Counted from the stretch's first letter, positions 8,987 through 17,949 are shown. The stretch is DNA of 36,302 bases from Promethearchaeota archaeon (GCA_019057795.1 JAHLWS010000010.1:1-36302), one strand, 5' to 3'. Notes: generated by a model from the sequence alone, not told the origin. Program-made: numbers and translations.

Positions 8987-10081
8987 TTAAGAAGTTGAAA
9001 CTTTAGGAGCAGGAATAAACACTTTCCTAAGTCCTGTTCGTTGCAGTTCTATAACATCTTCGGGACAATTATTAGCGCACACTCCACAGCCAATACATCT
9101 TTCTTCGTTAACAATAGCAGTAGCTTCTTCTAAATCAATTGCATCCATTGGACATAATTCTAAACACGTACCGCATCCAACACAATCGACTTCACTAACA
9201 TGTGCGATATAAGAAGTATAAGTATGGGTGGGAGAAGCGCCATTATAAAAGGCTTGAAGGTTCTGGCAGCAACAACGGCAACAGTTGCAAATTGCGAGCT
9301 CTTCCATATATGGATCTCCTTTTACATGAAAAGTTTTATGAATTAACCCTAAATCTTCTGCTTCCTTTAATATCTTTAAAGCCTCTTCCTTAGAGATTTT
9401 CTTAGCAAAACTTTGATCTATTGCAAATTTAGCAGTTCTGCCAAAACTTAAACAGTTCTGTCGTGGAGCATTAATTTTACAAGGATCTTCTAGTAAATCC
9501 TTAAAGTGCCTGCAATAACAATGTGAAACGCCAATAATATCGTATTTTTCTATGATTTTTCTTACTTCTTCTTCGGTTAATGTTAATTCTTCGTGTGGTT
9601 CTATCTGTTGTTCAATAGGGATCACCCTATCGATAGGAGGCGCGTTTTTAAAGGCGTTCATTACAATATCGTAGTTTTTTCGAGTTATTTCTGCTTCATC
9701 TTTAAACAACTGTTCCCATAGTTTCGCCAGTTTCTTTTGTTTTGCTCCCGTTTCACCTCGCATGAGAGTAAATTCCAATAATCCCGGTAGAAAAGCTACT
9801 AAACGATAAACCATCACACCAGTAGTCCTACTGGGTATAACCGTTATCATTCCGATGTGCATTAACTCATTTAACATTCTATTTAATGGTGCTTCATCTA
9901 AATCAAATTTAGATTTAATTTGATCCCGATTAAGAGATTTTCGAAACTTTAGAAGAAATTTTAATTGCTCTTCGTTTATCAATGTCTTCAACAATTCGAT
10001 AAGGGTGTCATTAATGGGTACAGGTGGACCTCCTGCCTTTAAAATATTTCTTGCAAGTTGATGCCATAATTTATCAGTCAT
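8987..10081 (-). CDS. HTH-ferredoxin fusion protein with two [4Fe-4S] clusters and extra Cys clusters
   Basis: A 364-residue cytosolic iron-sulfur protein. Residues about 25-95 look like a winged-helix domain. The middle carries C188-x-C190, C201 and C210, then a dense C265-N-C-C-R-C-C-C run (265-272). The C-terminus is a bacterial-type 2[4Fe-4S] ferredoxin with C300-x2-C303-x2-C306-x3-C310-P and C329-x2-C332-x2-C335-x3-C339-P. Such proteins are found in anaerobes and are thought to carry electrons or sense redox state; the exact partner is unknown. It is the second gene of a tandem pair, 15 nt downstream of a close paralogue, so the two are probably one transcript. Whether the N-terminal domain binds DNA is not shown. 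Confidence 0.85.
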   Translation of the reverse strand: MTDKLWHQLARNILKAGGPPVPINDTLIELLKTLINEEQLKFLLKFRKSLNRDQIKSKFDLDEAPLNRMLNELMHIGMITVIPSRTTGVMVYRLVAFLPGLLEFTLMRGETGAKQKKLAKLWEQLFKDEAEITRKNYDIVMNAFKNAPPIDRVIPIEQQIEPHEELTLTEEEVRKIIEKYDIIGVSHCYCRHFKDLLEDPCKINAPRQNCLSFGRTAKFAIDQSFAKKISKEEALKILKEAEDLGLIHKTFHVKGDPYMEELAICNCCRCCCQNLQAFYNGASPTHTYTSYIAHVSEVDCVGCGTCLELCPMDAIDLEEATAIVNEERCIGCGVCANNCPEDVIELQRTGLRKVFIPAPKVSTS

Positions 10082-10096
10082 CTAATATCCCACATT

Positions 10097-11206
10097 TTAA
10101 GTTGTTTTTATCCTTGGAGGTGGAACAAAAACCTCTCTATTTCCTGTTCTTTCTAATTCCATTGCGTCTTCAGGGCAATGATGAACACATACACCACACC
10201 CTATACATCTACTTTCGTTAACAACAGCAATAGCATCTTCCAATTCAATTGCCTCCATTGGACATTTCTCTACACATGTTCCGCAACCTATGCATATATC
10301 ATCAAATACTTTTGCTAAATAACTAGTATAGCAATGGTATGGCATAACACCGTTCCAAAATAAAGAGAATATACCACAACAACATTTACAACAATTACAT
10401 ATAGCTTCTTCGTCTAATTCTGGCTTGAGGTGAGTATGGAACGCTTTATGTACGAGACCTTCGTCTGATGCCTTATTAATTATTTTTATTGCTTCTTCCT
10501 TTGAAATTTTGTTTCCAAAGTTATGGTCTATAGCAAATTTTGCGCTTTTTCCTAACAATAAGCAGTTCAATCTTTCGTTTGTAACTTTACAAGAGTCCTC
10601 TAATAGATCTTTCTCATGTCGACAATAACAATGAACGAGAGCAATATCGTCGTATTTATTAACTATTTTTGAAGCTTCTTCATACGGTAATATTTTATCA
10701 ACTGGAACATCCTCAATCTCTTCCTCAACGGGTACGACTCTTGTAATAGGTGGAAATTTTTTAAACTGAGCGACAATGTGATCGTAGTTTCTTTGAGTTC
10801 CTTCACTCATTTCTTCAAACATTTTGTTAAAAAGGTGCGCCAGTTTTATTTGCTTTTCTCCTGTTTCGCCTCTCGTAAATTGCATTTCAAATAGACCAGG
10901 AAAAGGACCCAGCAGCCTATATACCATTATCCCCGTTCTCCTGCTTGGAACGCCTACTACGACTCCGTTATCCATTAATTCGTTTAAAGTCTGGTTTAGA
11001 ACCTCCTCACTTAAAGTTGTTTTTTCTCTTATCTGATTTATACTAAGAGAAGGTTTTTTAAAGATTGAAATGAAATCTGCTTGTTCTTCAGTCATTATTA
11101 GTTGTAGCAGTTCAAGAAGAGTATCATTAACAGCCATAGGAAGTTGTCCAGCTTTAACTATCGTTCGCGCTGCTTTGTACCAAATTTTTTTACTATCTTT
11201 AACCAT
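10097..11206 (-). CDS. HTH-ferredoxin fusion protein, paralogue of the downstream gene
   Basis: A 369-residue protein, colinear with the 8987-10081 product along its whole length and roughly half identical by eye. It has a winged-helix-like N-terminus, a central C-H-C-Y-C-R-H motif with two later Cys, a C-N-C-C-K-C-C-C cluster, and a C-terminal pair of CxxCxxCxxxCP motifs. All cluster ligands seen in the paralogue are kept here, so neither copy looks decayed. The pair arose by tandem duplication and may form a heterodimer. The start is ATG at 11206. The DUF134 gene lies 123 nt upstream on the same strand and may regulate or be co-transcribed with the pair. Confidence 0.85.
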   Translation of the reverse strand: MVKDSKKIWYKAARTIVKAGQLPMAVNDTLLELLQLIMTEEQADFISIFKKPSLSINQIREKTTLSEEVLNQTLNELMDNGVVVGVPSRRTGIMVYRLLGPFPGLFEMQFTRGETGEKQIKLAHLFNKMFEEMSEGTQRNYDHIVAQFKKFPPITRVVPVEEEIEDVPVDKILPYEEASKIVNKYDDIALVHCYCRHEKDLLEDSCKVTNERLNCLLLGKSAKFAIDHNFGNKISKEEAIKIINKASDEGLVHKAFHTHLKPELDEEAICNCCKCCCGIFSLFWNGVMPYHCYTSYLAKVFDDICIGCGTCVEKCPMEAIELEDAIAVVNESRCIGCGVCVHHCPEDAMELERTGNREVFVPPPRIKTT

Positions 11207-11329
11207 TTTTTATAATCCCCTTAGTAATACCTAATACTAATTAAACAGATTGTAAAATGCTTAATTTAATTAAAATTCTATGTTATGTTATAAAAAGATT
11301 ATTTTTTAAACTAGCGATATTAACAATTT

Positions 11330-11755
11330 TTAAAGCGGTTCTCTTACTAAATAATAAATCTTTTCAGATTCGCATTTTGGACAATTTGTCTTGCGTTCTT
11401 GTGAGGCTAGTTCATCTTCCCACTCTTTATTACAATTTAGGCACCCATAGCCCTTAAAACCTTGTTTGAAATTAATATTCCCCCCATAAACGCGTATATC
11501 TTTTCCTTCAATAAGAGCTTGAGTGATTTTCTGATGAGCTTTGTCCAAAATCCTAGAAAAAGTTGGTTGAGATACACCCATTTTTTCTGCAGATTCCTTT
11601 TGATTCAAGGAAATATAATGCTTCAAACGCATTGCCTCGAATTCTGCGACCGTTAAACCAACAAAATCCATTAATAATGGGTCTCTACTCTCAGATTGGA
11701 AGTAAAAATTATTTGGCGTACTTTTTACATATCTCATCCTTGTACGACGACCCAT
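11330..11755 (-). CDS. DUF134-family HTH regulator with a C-terminal zinc ribbon
   Basis: A 141-residue protein. Residues about 30-95 match DUF134: L-T-V-x-E-F-E-A-M-R-L followed by a sigma-like helix-turn-helix (E-S-A-E-K-M-G-V-S-Q-P-T-F-S-R-I-L) and the I-x-V-x-G-G turn. A second part (about 105-140) has C-L-N-C and C-P-K-C pairs, a zinc ribbon. DUF134 proteins are predicted DNA-binding proteins often found beside Fe-S or redox genes, as here upstream of the two ferredoxin-domain genes. The N-terminus begins M-G-R-R-T-R-M-R rather than the commoner PRPRKCRR, so the usual N-terminal Cys is missing. Confidence 0.88.
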   Translation of the reverse strand: MGRRTRMRYVKSTPNNFYFQSESRDPLLMDFVGLTVAEFEAMRLKHYISLNQKESAEKMGVSQPTFSRILDKAHQKITQALIEGKDIRVYGGNINFKQGFKGYGCLNCNKEWEDELASQERKTNCPKCESEKIYYLVREPL

Positions 11756-11990
11756 TTTTACACAACACTATTATTATTAAAATTTTTAATAATTATTCGC
11801 AATTGATATATTTATTTATGAAAAATATTCATTTTAAATATTGTGTTATATATTATAAAATATTGTGATAAAGTGCTCTATATAACATTATTCGGAATGC
11901 TAAAACTAAGAAATAAATGTTATTACAACATCCATTAAAGGCACACAAAGAATAATTTAGATTAAAGTTTAAAAATAGAAAAAACTAATA

Positions 11991-11999
11991 TTTAAAATA
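11991..11999 (+). promoter_or_regulatory. Candidate TATA box for the downstream MFS gene
   Basis: TTTAAAATA lies 26-34 nt before the TTG at 12025, the spacing expected for a leaderless archaeal transcript starting at that codon. The rest of 11756-12024 is AT-rich with no gene seen. Confidence 0.35.
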
Positions 12000-12024
12000 C
12001 AATATCTATTTTTATAAAAAAAAT

Positions 12025-13380
12025 TTGGTTGATCAAATGGAGACAACTGAAAATGAATATAAATTGATTTATACGGGAATTTTTTCTTCTTTATATTTTA
12101 CTCAGGGAGTTACTCAGAGTATATTTACTGTAATTGTGCCCGTATATTTGTTAAATCAACTTGGTTCTGTTGACACGGCAGCTCTTTCGTTCATGTTTTC
12201 CATTATTTTAACGCCTTTTATTCTTAAATTGATATATGGCTTATTAAGCGATAAATTTGGATCAAAAAAACTTGGTAGAAGGAAACCATGGATATTAGGT
12301 TCCACCGGTTTTACAGGAATTATGTGGATAGTATTATCTTTTTTAATTCCCTTTTTACTTGATTCAAATCCTTCAGGAATTATTGGTTATATATCTTTAC
12401 TTGGTTTTGTATTAATTTTGGGGGTAGCAATATCAGATACCGCAATGGACGGCTTTATTCTTGATATTTGTCCTAAAGAGAAGTTGGGGCGTACTACAGG
12501 AACAGTTTGGGCATTTAGATCATTAGGAATAATAATTGGAGGACCAATAATTTTATTCCTAATCCTATTTATCCAATTTGAATTAATACTAATTAGTATT
12601 GGTATCCTAACAGTTCTATTTGGACTTTTAACTCTGAAAATACCACACAACACTATTACCGAAGAAATAAGATTGGGAAAAAATCTTAAATCAATGTTTA
12701 AGAGGGGAGAAAACTGGAAAATGTTTGGTTTTTCATTTTTTATGGCAATTGTGGATGGTGTTATATTTACCATGATTTCACTATATGTTTTAGTACAAGC
12801 AGGTGTTGTTGCCGGTGAAGGCGCTACCCTTGATTTATTAGAAGAAGATATAAGCCTATATGGCCCTCAAGCTATAATAACACTATTTATTGGTGTAGGC
12901 GTTATTTTAGGAGCGCTTATTGGGGGTTCAATCGCAGATCTCAAAACAAGAAGGTTGAGCGTTTTTATATCACTTGCATTAACAACAATAGCTCTATTGT
13001 TCCAACTAATCCCGGCTGAATGGCCCATTTTATTAATCTTTGCTTTTATTATTGGGTCGTCTAGTGGGTGGAGCAATTCTAGTTTTTCAGCTGTAGCAAG
13101 TGAATACTCTAAGCAATATCCTGAAGCAACAAGTACATATTATTCTATTTGCACCTCCTTTATCAATCTTGGTGCACAGATAGGCTTAATTATTATGGGA
13201 ATAGTGTTTAGTACTGTTTCTGGCGTTTCTACAGATATTCGATTAGCATTTGGAATAATTTTTATCGTTATGATATTCCTATCGAATCTTGCGTTAATCC
13301 CTTTCTTACTATTGGACCGCAAACAATATGAGTATAAGTTAAAAGAAGAAGTTGAAGGAGAGCATATAGCATCTACCTAA
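12025..13380 (+). CDS. MFS transporter, 12 TM, paralogue of the gene at 7015-8340
   Basis: A 451-residue polytopic membrane protein with about 12 hydrophobic segments. The loop signature S-D-K-F-G-S-K-K-L-G-R-R-K-P-W-I follows the second helix, and the helix motif D-T-A-M-D-G-F-I-L-D-I-C-P-K-E-K-L is shared with the MFS protein at 7015-8340. The N-terminus (M-E-T-T-E-N-E-Y) is cytosolic and charged. Two starts are possible: TTG at 12025, supported by a TATA-like box at leaderless distance, and ATG at 12037 four codons later. The substrate is unknown. It is a single-gene unit. Confidence 0.9.
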   Translation: MVDQMETTENEYKLIYTGIFSSLYFTQGVTQSIFTVIVPVYLLNQLGSVDTAALSFMFSIILTPFILKLIYGLLSDKFGSKKLGRRKPWILGSTGFTGIMWIVLSFLIPFLLDSNPSGIIGYISLLGFVLILGVAISDTAMDGFILDICPKEKLGRTTGTVWAFRSLGIIIGGPIILFLILFIQFELILISIGILTVLFGLLTLKIPHNTITEEIRLGKNLKSMFKRGENWKMFGFSFFMAIVDGVIFTMISLYVLVQAGVVAGEGATLDLLEEDISLYGPQAIITLFIGVGVILGALIGGSIADLKTRRLSVFISLALTTIALLFQLIPAEWPILLIFAFIIGSSSGWSNSSFSAVASEYSKQYPEATSTYYSICTSFINLGAQIGLIIMGIVFSTVSGVSTDIRLAFGIIFIVMIFLSNLALIPFLLLDRKQYEYKLKEEVEGEHIAST

Positions 13381-13491
13381 GAAGCATTAAATACTTAAAT
13401 ATTATTCTTTTTCATTATTTTAATTTCTTTTCATAAGATTTTTAACTTTTTATAAATGAAGTAATACAAATTTTAATTCTCTAAAATTTAT

Positions 13492-14679
13492 GTGGTGTTT
13501 AAAATTAATTTAAAATACGCTGATAGAGTTAACAGATTACCACCGTATATTTTCGTTGAAATTGAAAAATTGAAAAATGAAAAAGAAAGGCAAGGAATTG
13601 ACTTAATATCATTAGGTATCGGAGATCCAGATTTAACGACTCCAGATATAATTCTTAACGAAATGATTAAACAAGTACGATATCCAGAAAACCAAAATTA
13701 TCCATCTAGTATGGGTGAACAAGATTTTAGAGAGGCAGTTCAGAGATGGTATAAAGTAAGATTCAACGTAGAATTTGATGCGGATAATGAGGTAAGTAAT
13801 TTAATTGGGGGAAAAGAAGGTATAGCCAATATAGCAAGGGCTTTTGTTAACCCGGGAGATATTGTGTTGTGTCCTAGCCCAGGATATCCTGTTTATGAAA
13901 ACGGTGCTACAAAATTATGCGATGGAGAACCATATCTAGTACCGTTATTAGAAGAAAATAACTATCTGCCGGAATTTGAAACCATTGATACTAGTATTCT
14001 TAAAAAAGCGAAATTGATGTATTTGAATTACCCCAATAACCCAACTGGAGCAACTGCACCTAAAGCGTTTTTAAAAAAAGCAGTGGACTACGCTGAAGAT
14101 TATAATTTTATTATTGTTTATGACAATCCTTATTCTGAGTTCACTTTTGACGATTATATTGCCCCCTCTCTCTTACAAATAGACCAAAATCACATAGAAC
14201 TTAATAGTGCGTCAAAAATGTTTTGTATGACGGGATTTAGGTGTGGTTGGGCAGTTGGACATGAAGATATAATTAAGGGAATTAGAAAAGTAAAATCTCA
14301 AATTGATTCTGGAAGTCCAAGGTTTATTCAAAAAGCTGTTATTAAAGGTTTGAACGAATACATGTCTGAAAAAAAGCCCAAAATTGTAAAAGAAATTATA
14401 GAAACATATGAAAGAAGGCGAGATGCGTTAATAAAGGGTCTCAATGAAATAGGATGGAAAACTGAAAAACCAAAAGCAACTTTTTATGTATGGTCGCATA
14501 TACCTGAAGGAGAAACTAATAGTATGGATTTCGTAAAGAAGTTGATAGACATTGGAGTAGTTCTCACTCCAGGGGCAGGGTTTGGTAAGTTTGGAGAAGG
14601 TTTTGTAAGATTTGCTTTAACTCAACCAATCAATAAAATAAAAGAAGCTTTAGAAAGAATAGAAAAAGTAATTAATTAA
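13492..14679 (+). CDS. dapL: LL-diaminopimelate aminotransferase (class I/II PLP enzyme)
   Basis: A 395-residue fold-type I aminotransferase. It begins with the DapL-like A-D-R-V-x-R-L-P-P-Y-I-F and L-G-I-G-D-P-D-L-T-T-P-D (41-52). It also has Y-P-S-S-M-G (70-75), G-G-K-E-G-I (106-111), P-G-Y-P-V-Y (130-135) and L-N-Y-P-N-N-P-T-G-A (178-187). The PLP lysine is K242 in S-A-S-K-M-F-C-M-T-G-F-R-C-G. DapL converts tetrahydrodipicolinate to LL-diaminopimelate in lysine synthesis, using glutamate. The S-A-S-K and F-R-C-G positions differ from the commoner L-S-K-T and W-R-I-G, so a related aminotransferase with another amino acid substrate is possible. No other lysine gene is adjacent. The start is GTG at 13492 or the next GTG at 13495. 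Confidence 0.8.
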   Translation: MVFKINLKYADRVNRLPPYIFVEIEKLKNEKERQGIDLISLGIGDPDLTTPDIILNEMIKQVRYPENQNYPSSMGEQDFREAVQRWYKVRFNVEFDADNEVSNLIGGKEGIANIARAFVNPGDIVLCPSPGYPVYENGATKLCDGEPYLVPLLEENNYLPEFETIDTSILKKAKLMYLNYPNNPTGATAPKAFLKKAVDYAEDYNFIIVYDNPYSEFTFDDYIAPSLLQIDQNHIELNSASKMFCMTGFRCGWAVGHEDIIKGIRKVKSQIDSGSPRFIQKAVIKGLNEYMSEKKPKIVKEIIETYERRRDALIKGLNEIGWKTEKPKATFYVWSHIPEGETNSMDFVKKLIDIGVVLTPGAGFGKFGEGFVRFALTQPINKIKEALERIEKVIN

Positions 14680-14693
14680 AAAAGAATTAAAAG

Positions 14694-14870
14694 TTATTTA
14701 GATAAATTTTGATATTTTTTTCTCAGATAAGCCATTCTTATCTGATCTTCGCTTTCAATTACACCAGGGTAGGCATCTGAGATATCAAGCATCATCATGA
14801 GAGGGGCATTATCAGAATTCCAATCTTTATAATACTCTAATATCATATCAGGTTCTATTTTTCCGGCCAT
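14694..14870 (-). CDS. Small hypothetical protein, 58 residues
   Basis: The reading frame starts at ATG 14870 and stops at 14694-14696. A textbook Shine-Dalgarno sequence, GGAGGTG (complement of 14881-14887), lies 10 nt before the ATG, which is the main evidence that it is real. The product is acidic at the front (E-P-D-M-I-L-E-Y-Y-K-D-W), has a methionine-rich centre (L-M-M-M-L-D) and a basic helical tail ending Y-L-R-K-K-Y-Q-N-L-S-K. There is no membrane segment and no recognisable family. It is convergent with dapL, 14 nt from that gene's stop. Confidence 0.6.
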   Translation of the reverse strand: MAGKIEPDMILEYYKDWNSDNAPLMMMLDISDAYPGVIESEDQIRMAYLRKKYQNLSK

Positions 14871-14966
14871 TTCTTTTTTTCACCTCCTTTTTATAATTTA
14901 AATTTTTACGCAGAAAACTAAAACCCCATTCCACCTTTTTCTAAAAAATTGAGAAAGTATTACACT

Positions 14967-15090
14967 AAGAGAATAAATCCAAACAATTTAAAAGAAAAAG
15001 AGTAAGAAATAGGATTTATTCTCTTCATAATACTGTAACAGTGGGAATAATGGCTCTCTTGCAGCCAGCCCATGTAATAGTAGTATTATG
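14967..15090. ncRNA. Candidate structured RNA: two adjacent strong stem-loops
   Basis: Hairpin 1 is a 14-bp perfect stem, AAGAGAATAAATCC (14967-14980) with its complement at 15012-15025, and a 31-nt loop. Hairpin 2 begins at the next base: CATAATACT (15026-15034) pairs with AGTATTATG (15082-15090). Inside it GTGGG (15041-15045) pairs with CCCAT (15069-15073), and TGGCT (15051-15055) with AGCCA (15063-15067) around a 7-nt loop. A third small hairpin, GTGGG/CCCAT around eight Ts, follows at 15144-15161. No gene covers the stretch 14871-15296. It could be a 5' leader of the GH4 gene, a free-standing RNA on either strand, or a palindromic DNA element. No known RNA family was recognised. Confidence 0.45.
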
Positions 15091-15296
15091 TCGTGAAAAA
15101 TTCATTATTGTAAGAATAAAACGAGTGTATACTAATAAATATTGTGGGTTTTTTTTCCCATCTGTTTTGATATTAATGTTTTACTTTGTCATTTTTGTCG
15201 AGAGCGAGATTTAATAATTCTTTAAATCAATTGAACCATAAATTAATTTATAAGAATAAAATGGATATTCTTAATTTTTATTATAAATTGAGACCG

Positions 15297-16616
15297 ATGG
15301 ATAAAAAAATCGTACTAGTAGGCGCGGGTAGTACCTCATTTGGCCCTTCTACTTTATTAGATCTTTATCAAAGCGATGTTCTAAGTGGATCAACCGTTGT
15401 CTTACACGATATCAATAAGGACCACTTAGAAATCATTTTTGAGTTAATTGAAGCTGAAAATAAGATCCATAATAATAAATTCAATGTTGAACACACCACA
15501 AACCGCAAAAAAGCTTTGAAAGGAGCAGATTTCATTATTAGTTCTATCGAAGTTGGAGATCGTTTTAAATTGTGGAGAGAAGATTACGAGATTCCTAGAA
15601 AGTATGGGTCTACTCAGATATTAGGAGAATGTGGTGGCCCTGGAGGGACTATGCACTCGTTTAGGATTATTCCTCCAATAGTAGAAATTGTGAAAAATGT
15701 TGAGGAAATATGTCCCGATGCGTTTTTCATTAACTTTTCAAATCCGATGGCTAGAGTATGCTTAGCAATCAAAAGAACGGCTCCAAATCTTAAATTCGTA
15801 GGACTTTGCCATCAAATCGGATTTCTTAATTATCATTTACCCAAAATGGTGAAAAAGAAATTGGATAATTTAAAGTTAAAGCCGTATGGATTAAATCACT
15901 TTGGGTTTTTAATGGGGCTCGAGGAATTAGCTAGCGGTAAAGATTTAATGCCAGAATTTAATAGTAAGGCAAGTGAGTACTTTAAACAACACGAAGACAG
16001 GTTTGAATTTTCTACCTTAACTTTTGAGGTTTATAAAAGATTTGGCTATCTTCCCTATGTAGGTGATAATCATCTCGGTGAATATTTACAATTCGGAGAA
16101 GAGTTCACTGAAACGCAAGATATGATCGATTGGATTGATAATACTGATAAACACGGTAAAAGGATTAATAGACGCGTTTTAAGAAACTACAAACGCCTTA
16201 AAGAAGGGAGGTATCTTAAGAAAGGAATGCTCTCTAAGGGATCTTCTGGAGAAAGAGCAATCCCTATTATTGAAGCAATAATTACAGATGAAAATACTTA
16301 TGAGAGCGCTGTAAACATTCCAAATGACGGGATCATTGAAAATTTACCTCAAGACCTCGTTGTCGAATGCCCAGTTACGGTGGATAAAGATGGCGTACAT
16401 GGTGTCAAATGGGGAATGTTGCCAAAAGACATTGCCGCAATACTTAGAATTGAAGCGATTATTCAGGATTTATGCGTTGAAGCCATTTTAAAGAAGTCAA
16501 AAGATATAGCAATAACAAGCTTAGCTGTTGATCCAAATGTGGGAAGTTTTGAAATTGCGGAAAAGATTTTTACCGAAATAAAATCTAACAGTAATTACTA
16601 TGATTATTTTAGATAA
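15297..16616 (+). CDS. Glycoside hydrolase family 4 protein (NAD- and Mn-dependent)
   Basis: From the ATG at 15297 this is a 439-residue GH4 enzyme, the usual family length. The Rossmann loop G-A-G-S-T-S-F-G is at 9-16, with an acidic NAD-binding residue in L-H-D-I-N (D38). N-F-S-N-P-M is at 146-151, and the two expected metal ligands are C171 (G-L-C-H-Q) and H201 (G-L-N-H-F-G). GH4 enzymes cleave alpha- or beta-glycosides by oxidising C3 of the sugar and then eliminating. Members act on galacturonides, alpha-galactosides, alpha-glucosides or 6-phosphoglycosides; I cannot tell which here. The open frame extends to TTG 15186 and includes ATG 15261, but the added 12-37 residues are not family-like. 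No transporter or phosphotransferase gene is beside it. Confidence 0.88.
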   Translation: MDKKIVLVGAGSTSFGPSTLLDLYQSDVLSGSTVVLHDINKDHLEIIFELIEAENKIHNNKFNVEHTTNRKKALKGADFIISSIEVGDRFKLWREDYEIPRKYGSTQILGECGGPGGTMHSFRIIPPIVEIVKNVEEICPDAFFINFSNPMARVCLAIKRTAPNLKFVGLCHQIGFLNYHLPKMVKKKLDNLKLKPYGLNHFGFLMGLEELASGKDLMPEFNSKASEYFKQHEDRFEFSTLTFEVYKRFGYLPYVGDNHLGEYLQFGEEFTETQDMIDWIDNTDKHGKRINRRVLRNYKRLKEGRYLKKGMLSKGSSGERAIPIIEAIITDENTYESAVNIPNDGIIENLPQDLVVECPVTVDKDGVHGVKWGMLPKDIAAILRIEAIIQDLCVEAILKKSKDIAITSLAVDPNVGSFEIAEKIFTEIKSNSNYYDYFR

Positions 16617-17010
16617 TCAAGCGAAAGTATTGACACAGTTTATTAAACAAAATTGAAGCGAAATATACTAATTTACTAACTATTCCTTCTTTCTCTAGTA
16701 ACTGTTTAAAAGGATAATTATTCGTTTTTTACGTGAATATCAATAATCTCTAAATAATGTTAAGAAATTTGGTTAGAGTTAGAAACACTTAGTAGTCTTT
16801 TTTTCTATAACATATAAAGCTGTAATTTCATAACCAAAAAAAAAATTTCATATAATGGCGCTAGAGCGTGAGATACAGGACTATTAAAAAATATATAGGT
16901 TGAAAAATTACGGTTATACACCAATTCTTAGAGTTTTACTAGTAAAATCTAGAATTTACCAGTAAATTATATCAATACATTTTTTTATGAGTATCACCTT
17001 ATGTTAGCTC
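16617..17010. other. Intergenic stretch, 394 bp, with operator-like sites
   Basis: I see no gene on either strand; open frames are short and interrupted. The only clear structure is the pair of palindromes at 16934-16968 just before the membrane operon. A sequence richer in G and C around 16856-16880 stands out by composition but folds into nothing obvious. Confidence 0.6.
16934..16968. promoter_or_regulatory. Tandem palindromic operator candidates before the giant membrane-protein operon
   Basis: TTTTACTAGTAAAA (16934-16947) is a perfect 14-nt palindrome. AATTTACCAGTAAATT (16953-16968) is a 16-nt palindrome except for its central two-base step. Both share TTTAC-NN-GTAAA, and their centres are exactly 20 bp apart, about two helical turns. 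That is the layout of two repressor dimers binding one face of DNA. They end 42 nt before the ATG at 17011, in promoter position. Confidence 0.55.
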
Positions 17011-17949
17011 ATGAATTCTAATGTTGTAAAAAAATCTGAAATTAAATACGAAAAAGCTACAAACATTCTTTGGAAAGTGTGGTGGTTTTGTTGGTATTTA
17101 TTAATTGTTCCTTCAGGTATTACAGCATTAGGTTATTTTATCTTCTTTTTTATTAGTCAAGATATTTATATTTCACTGGGTTTTTCTGTCCTTACATTTA
17201 TGTTTTCGATACTTTTTTTCTATAAATTTTTTGATAAATATAGAAATGAGCCCGTTTTTCTTAACCAAACTAATAATCCTACTTCAAGGATACATATTTT
17301 ATTTTTAATAACCATTTTTTCTTTAATAGTAACTCCTATTTTCGTGTTTATCACTCCTTCAGATTACTCTTTTGAATTATTACCTTTAATTTCTTTTTGC
17401 GTGCTCTATTTAATAGTTTTTTACTATTACTATTTCAAACCTATAGACTTCTTTAACGCCTCTATAGGCGAATTCAAGCACTCAATTAGCTTTTCTTTAG
17501 CATCCAAACAGCTTTACAACATTATTGTAATCTTAAATTTTGTTATTCATATTTTATTTCTCTCTTACACATTTTATACAAAACTTTCATGGTTGTTCGC
17601 GTTAGTTACAAATTTTATCTTTTATTTCGTCACACTATTATCTACCAAAACTATCCGTAGAAAAATCAATGATTCAATCAAAGAGAATAAAAAAATTTTG
17701 AAAGATTTGATTACATTTCATAAAAAATACTCAATTTCAATTCTTAGCTTAATTTTCGTTCTGTTAATCCAAATGCCTTTTGTTATAATTGGAATTTACA
17801 GTTTATCTGGACCAACTCCCACGCTGTTTGAATTAATAAATGCTTTCTTTTTATCCATGATGTTCTTTCTAATTTATTTGAAAATTAGAGTATATCTCGC
17901 TTTTTATTATAAAAAATCTCTAATGAGGTTATCCAAGAATGAAATCTGA
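17011..17949 (+). CDS. Polytopic membrane protein, 312 residues
   Basis: I do not recognise the family. Residues 1-20 are charged and cytosolic, then about eight hydrophobic segments follow, broken by a basic loop (R-R-K-I-N-D-S-I-K-E-N-K-K) near residues 214-226 and a basic C-terminus. Aromatic residues (Phe, Tyr, Trp) are very common, as in the next gene. It overlaps that gene by 11 nt in a different frame, so the two are translationally coupled and probably work together. Palindromic operator-like sites lie just upstream. Confidence 0.85.
   Translation: MNSNVVKKSEIKYEKATNILWKVWWFCWYLLIVPSGITALGYFIFFFISQDIYISLGFSVLTFMFSILFFYKFFDKYRNEPVFLNQTNNPTSRIHILFLITIFSLIVTPIFVFITPSDYSFELLPLISFCVLYLIVFYYYYFKPIDFFNASIGEFKHSISFSLASKQLYNIIVILNFVIHILFLSYTFYTKLSWLFALVTNFIFYFVTLLSTKTIRRKINDSIKENKKILKDLITFHKKYSISILSLIFVLLIQMPFVIIGIYSLSGPTPTLFELINAFFLSMMFFLIYLKIRVYLAFYYKKSLMRLSKNEI

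Noticed and set aside
11257..11868. Plus-strand open frames over the DUF134 gene
   Set aside because: The DUF134 frame has recognisable HTH and zinc-ribbon motifs; the plus-strand frames do not.
14967..15090. Rho-independent-type terminators or a CRISPR repeat
   Set aside because: The stems are not followed by the expected T-run and the units are not repeated at regular spacing; there are only two dissimilar hairpins.
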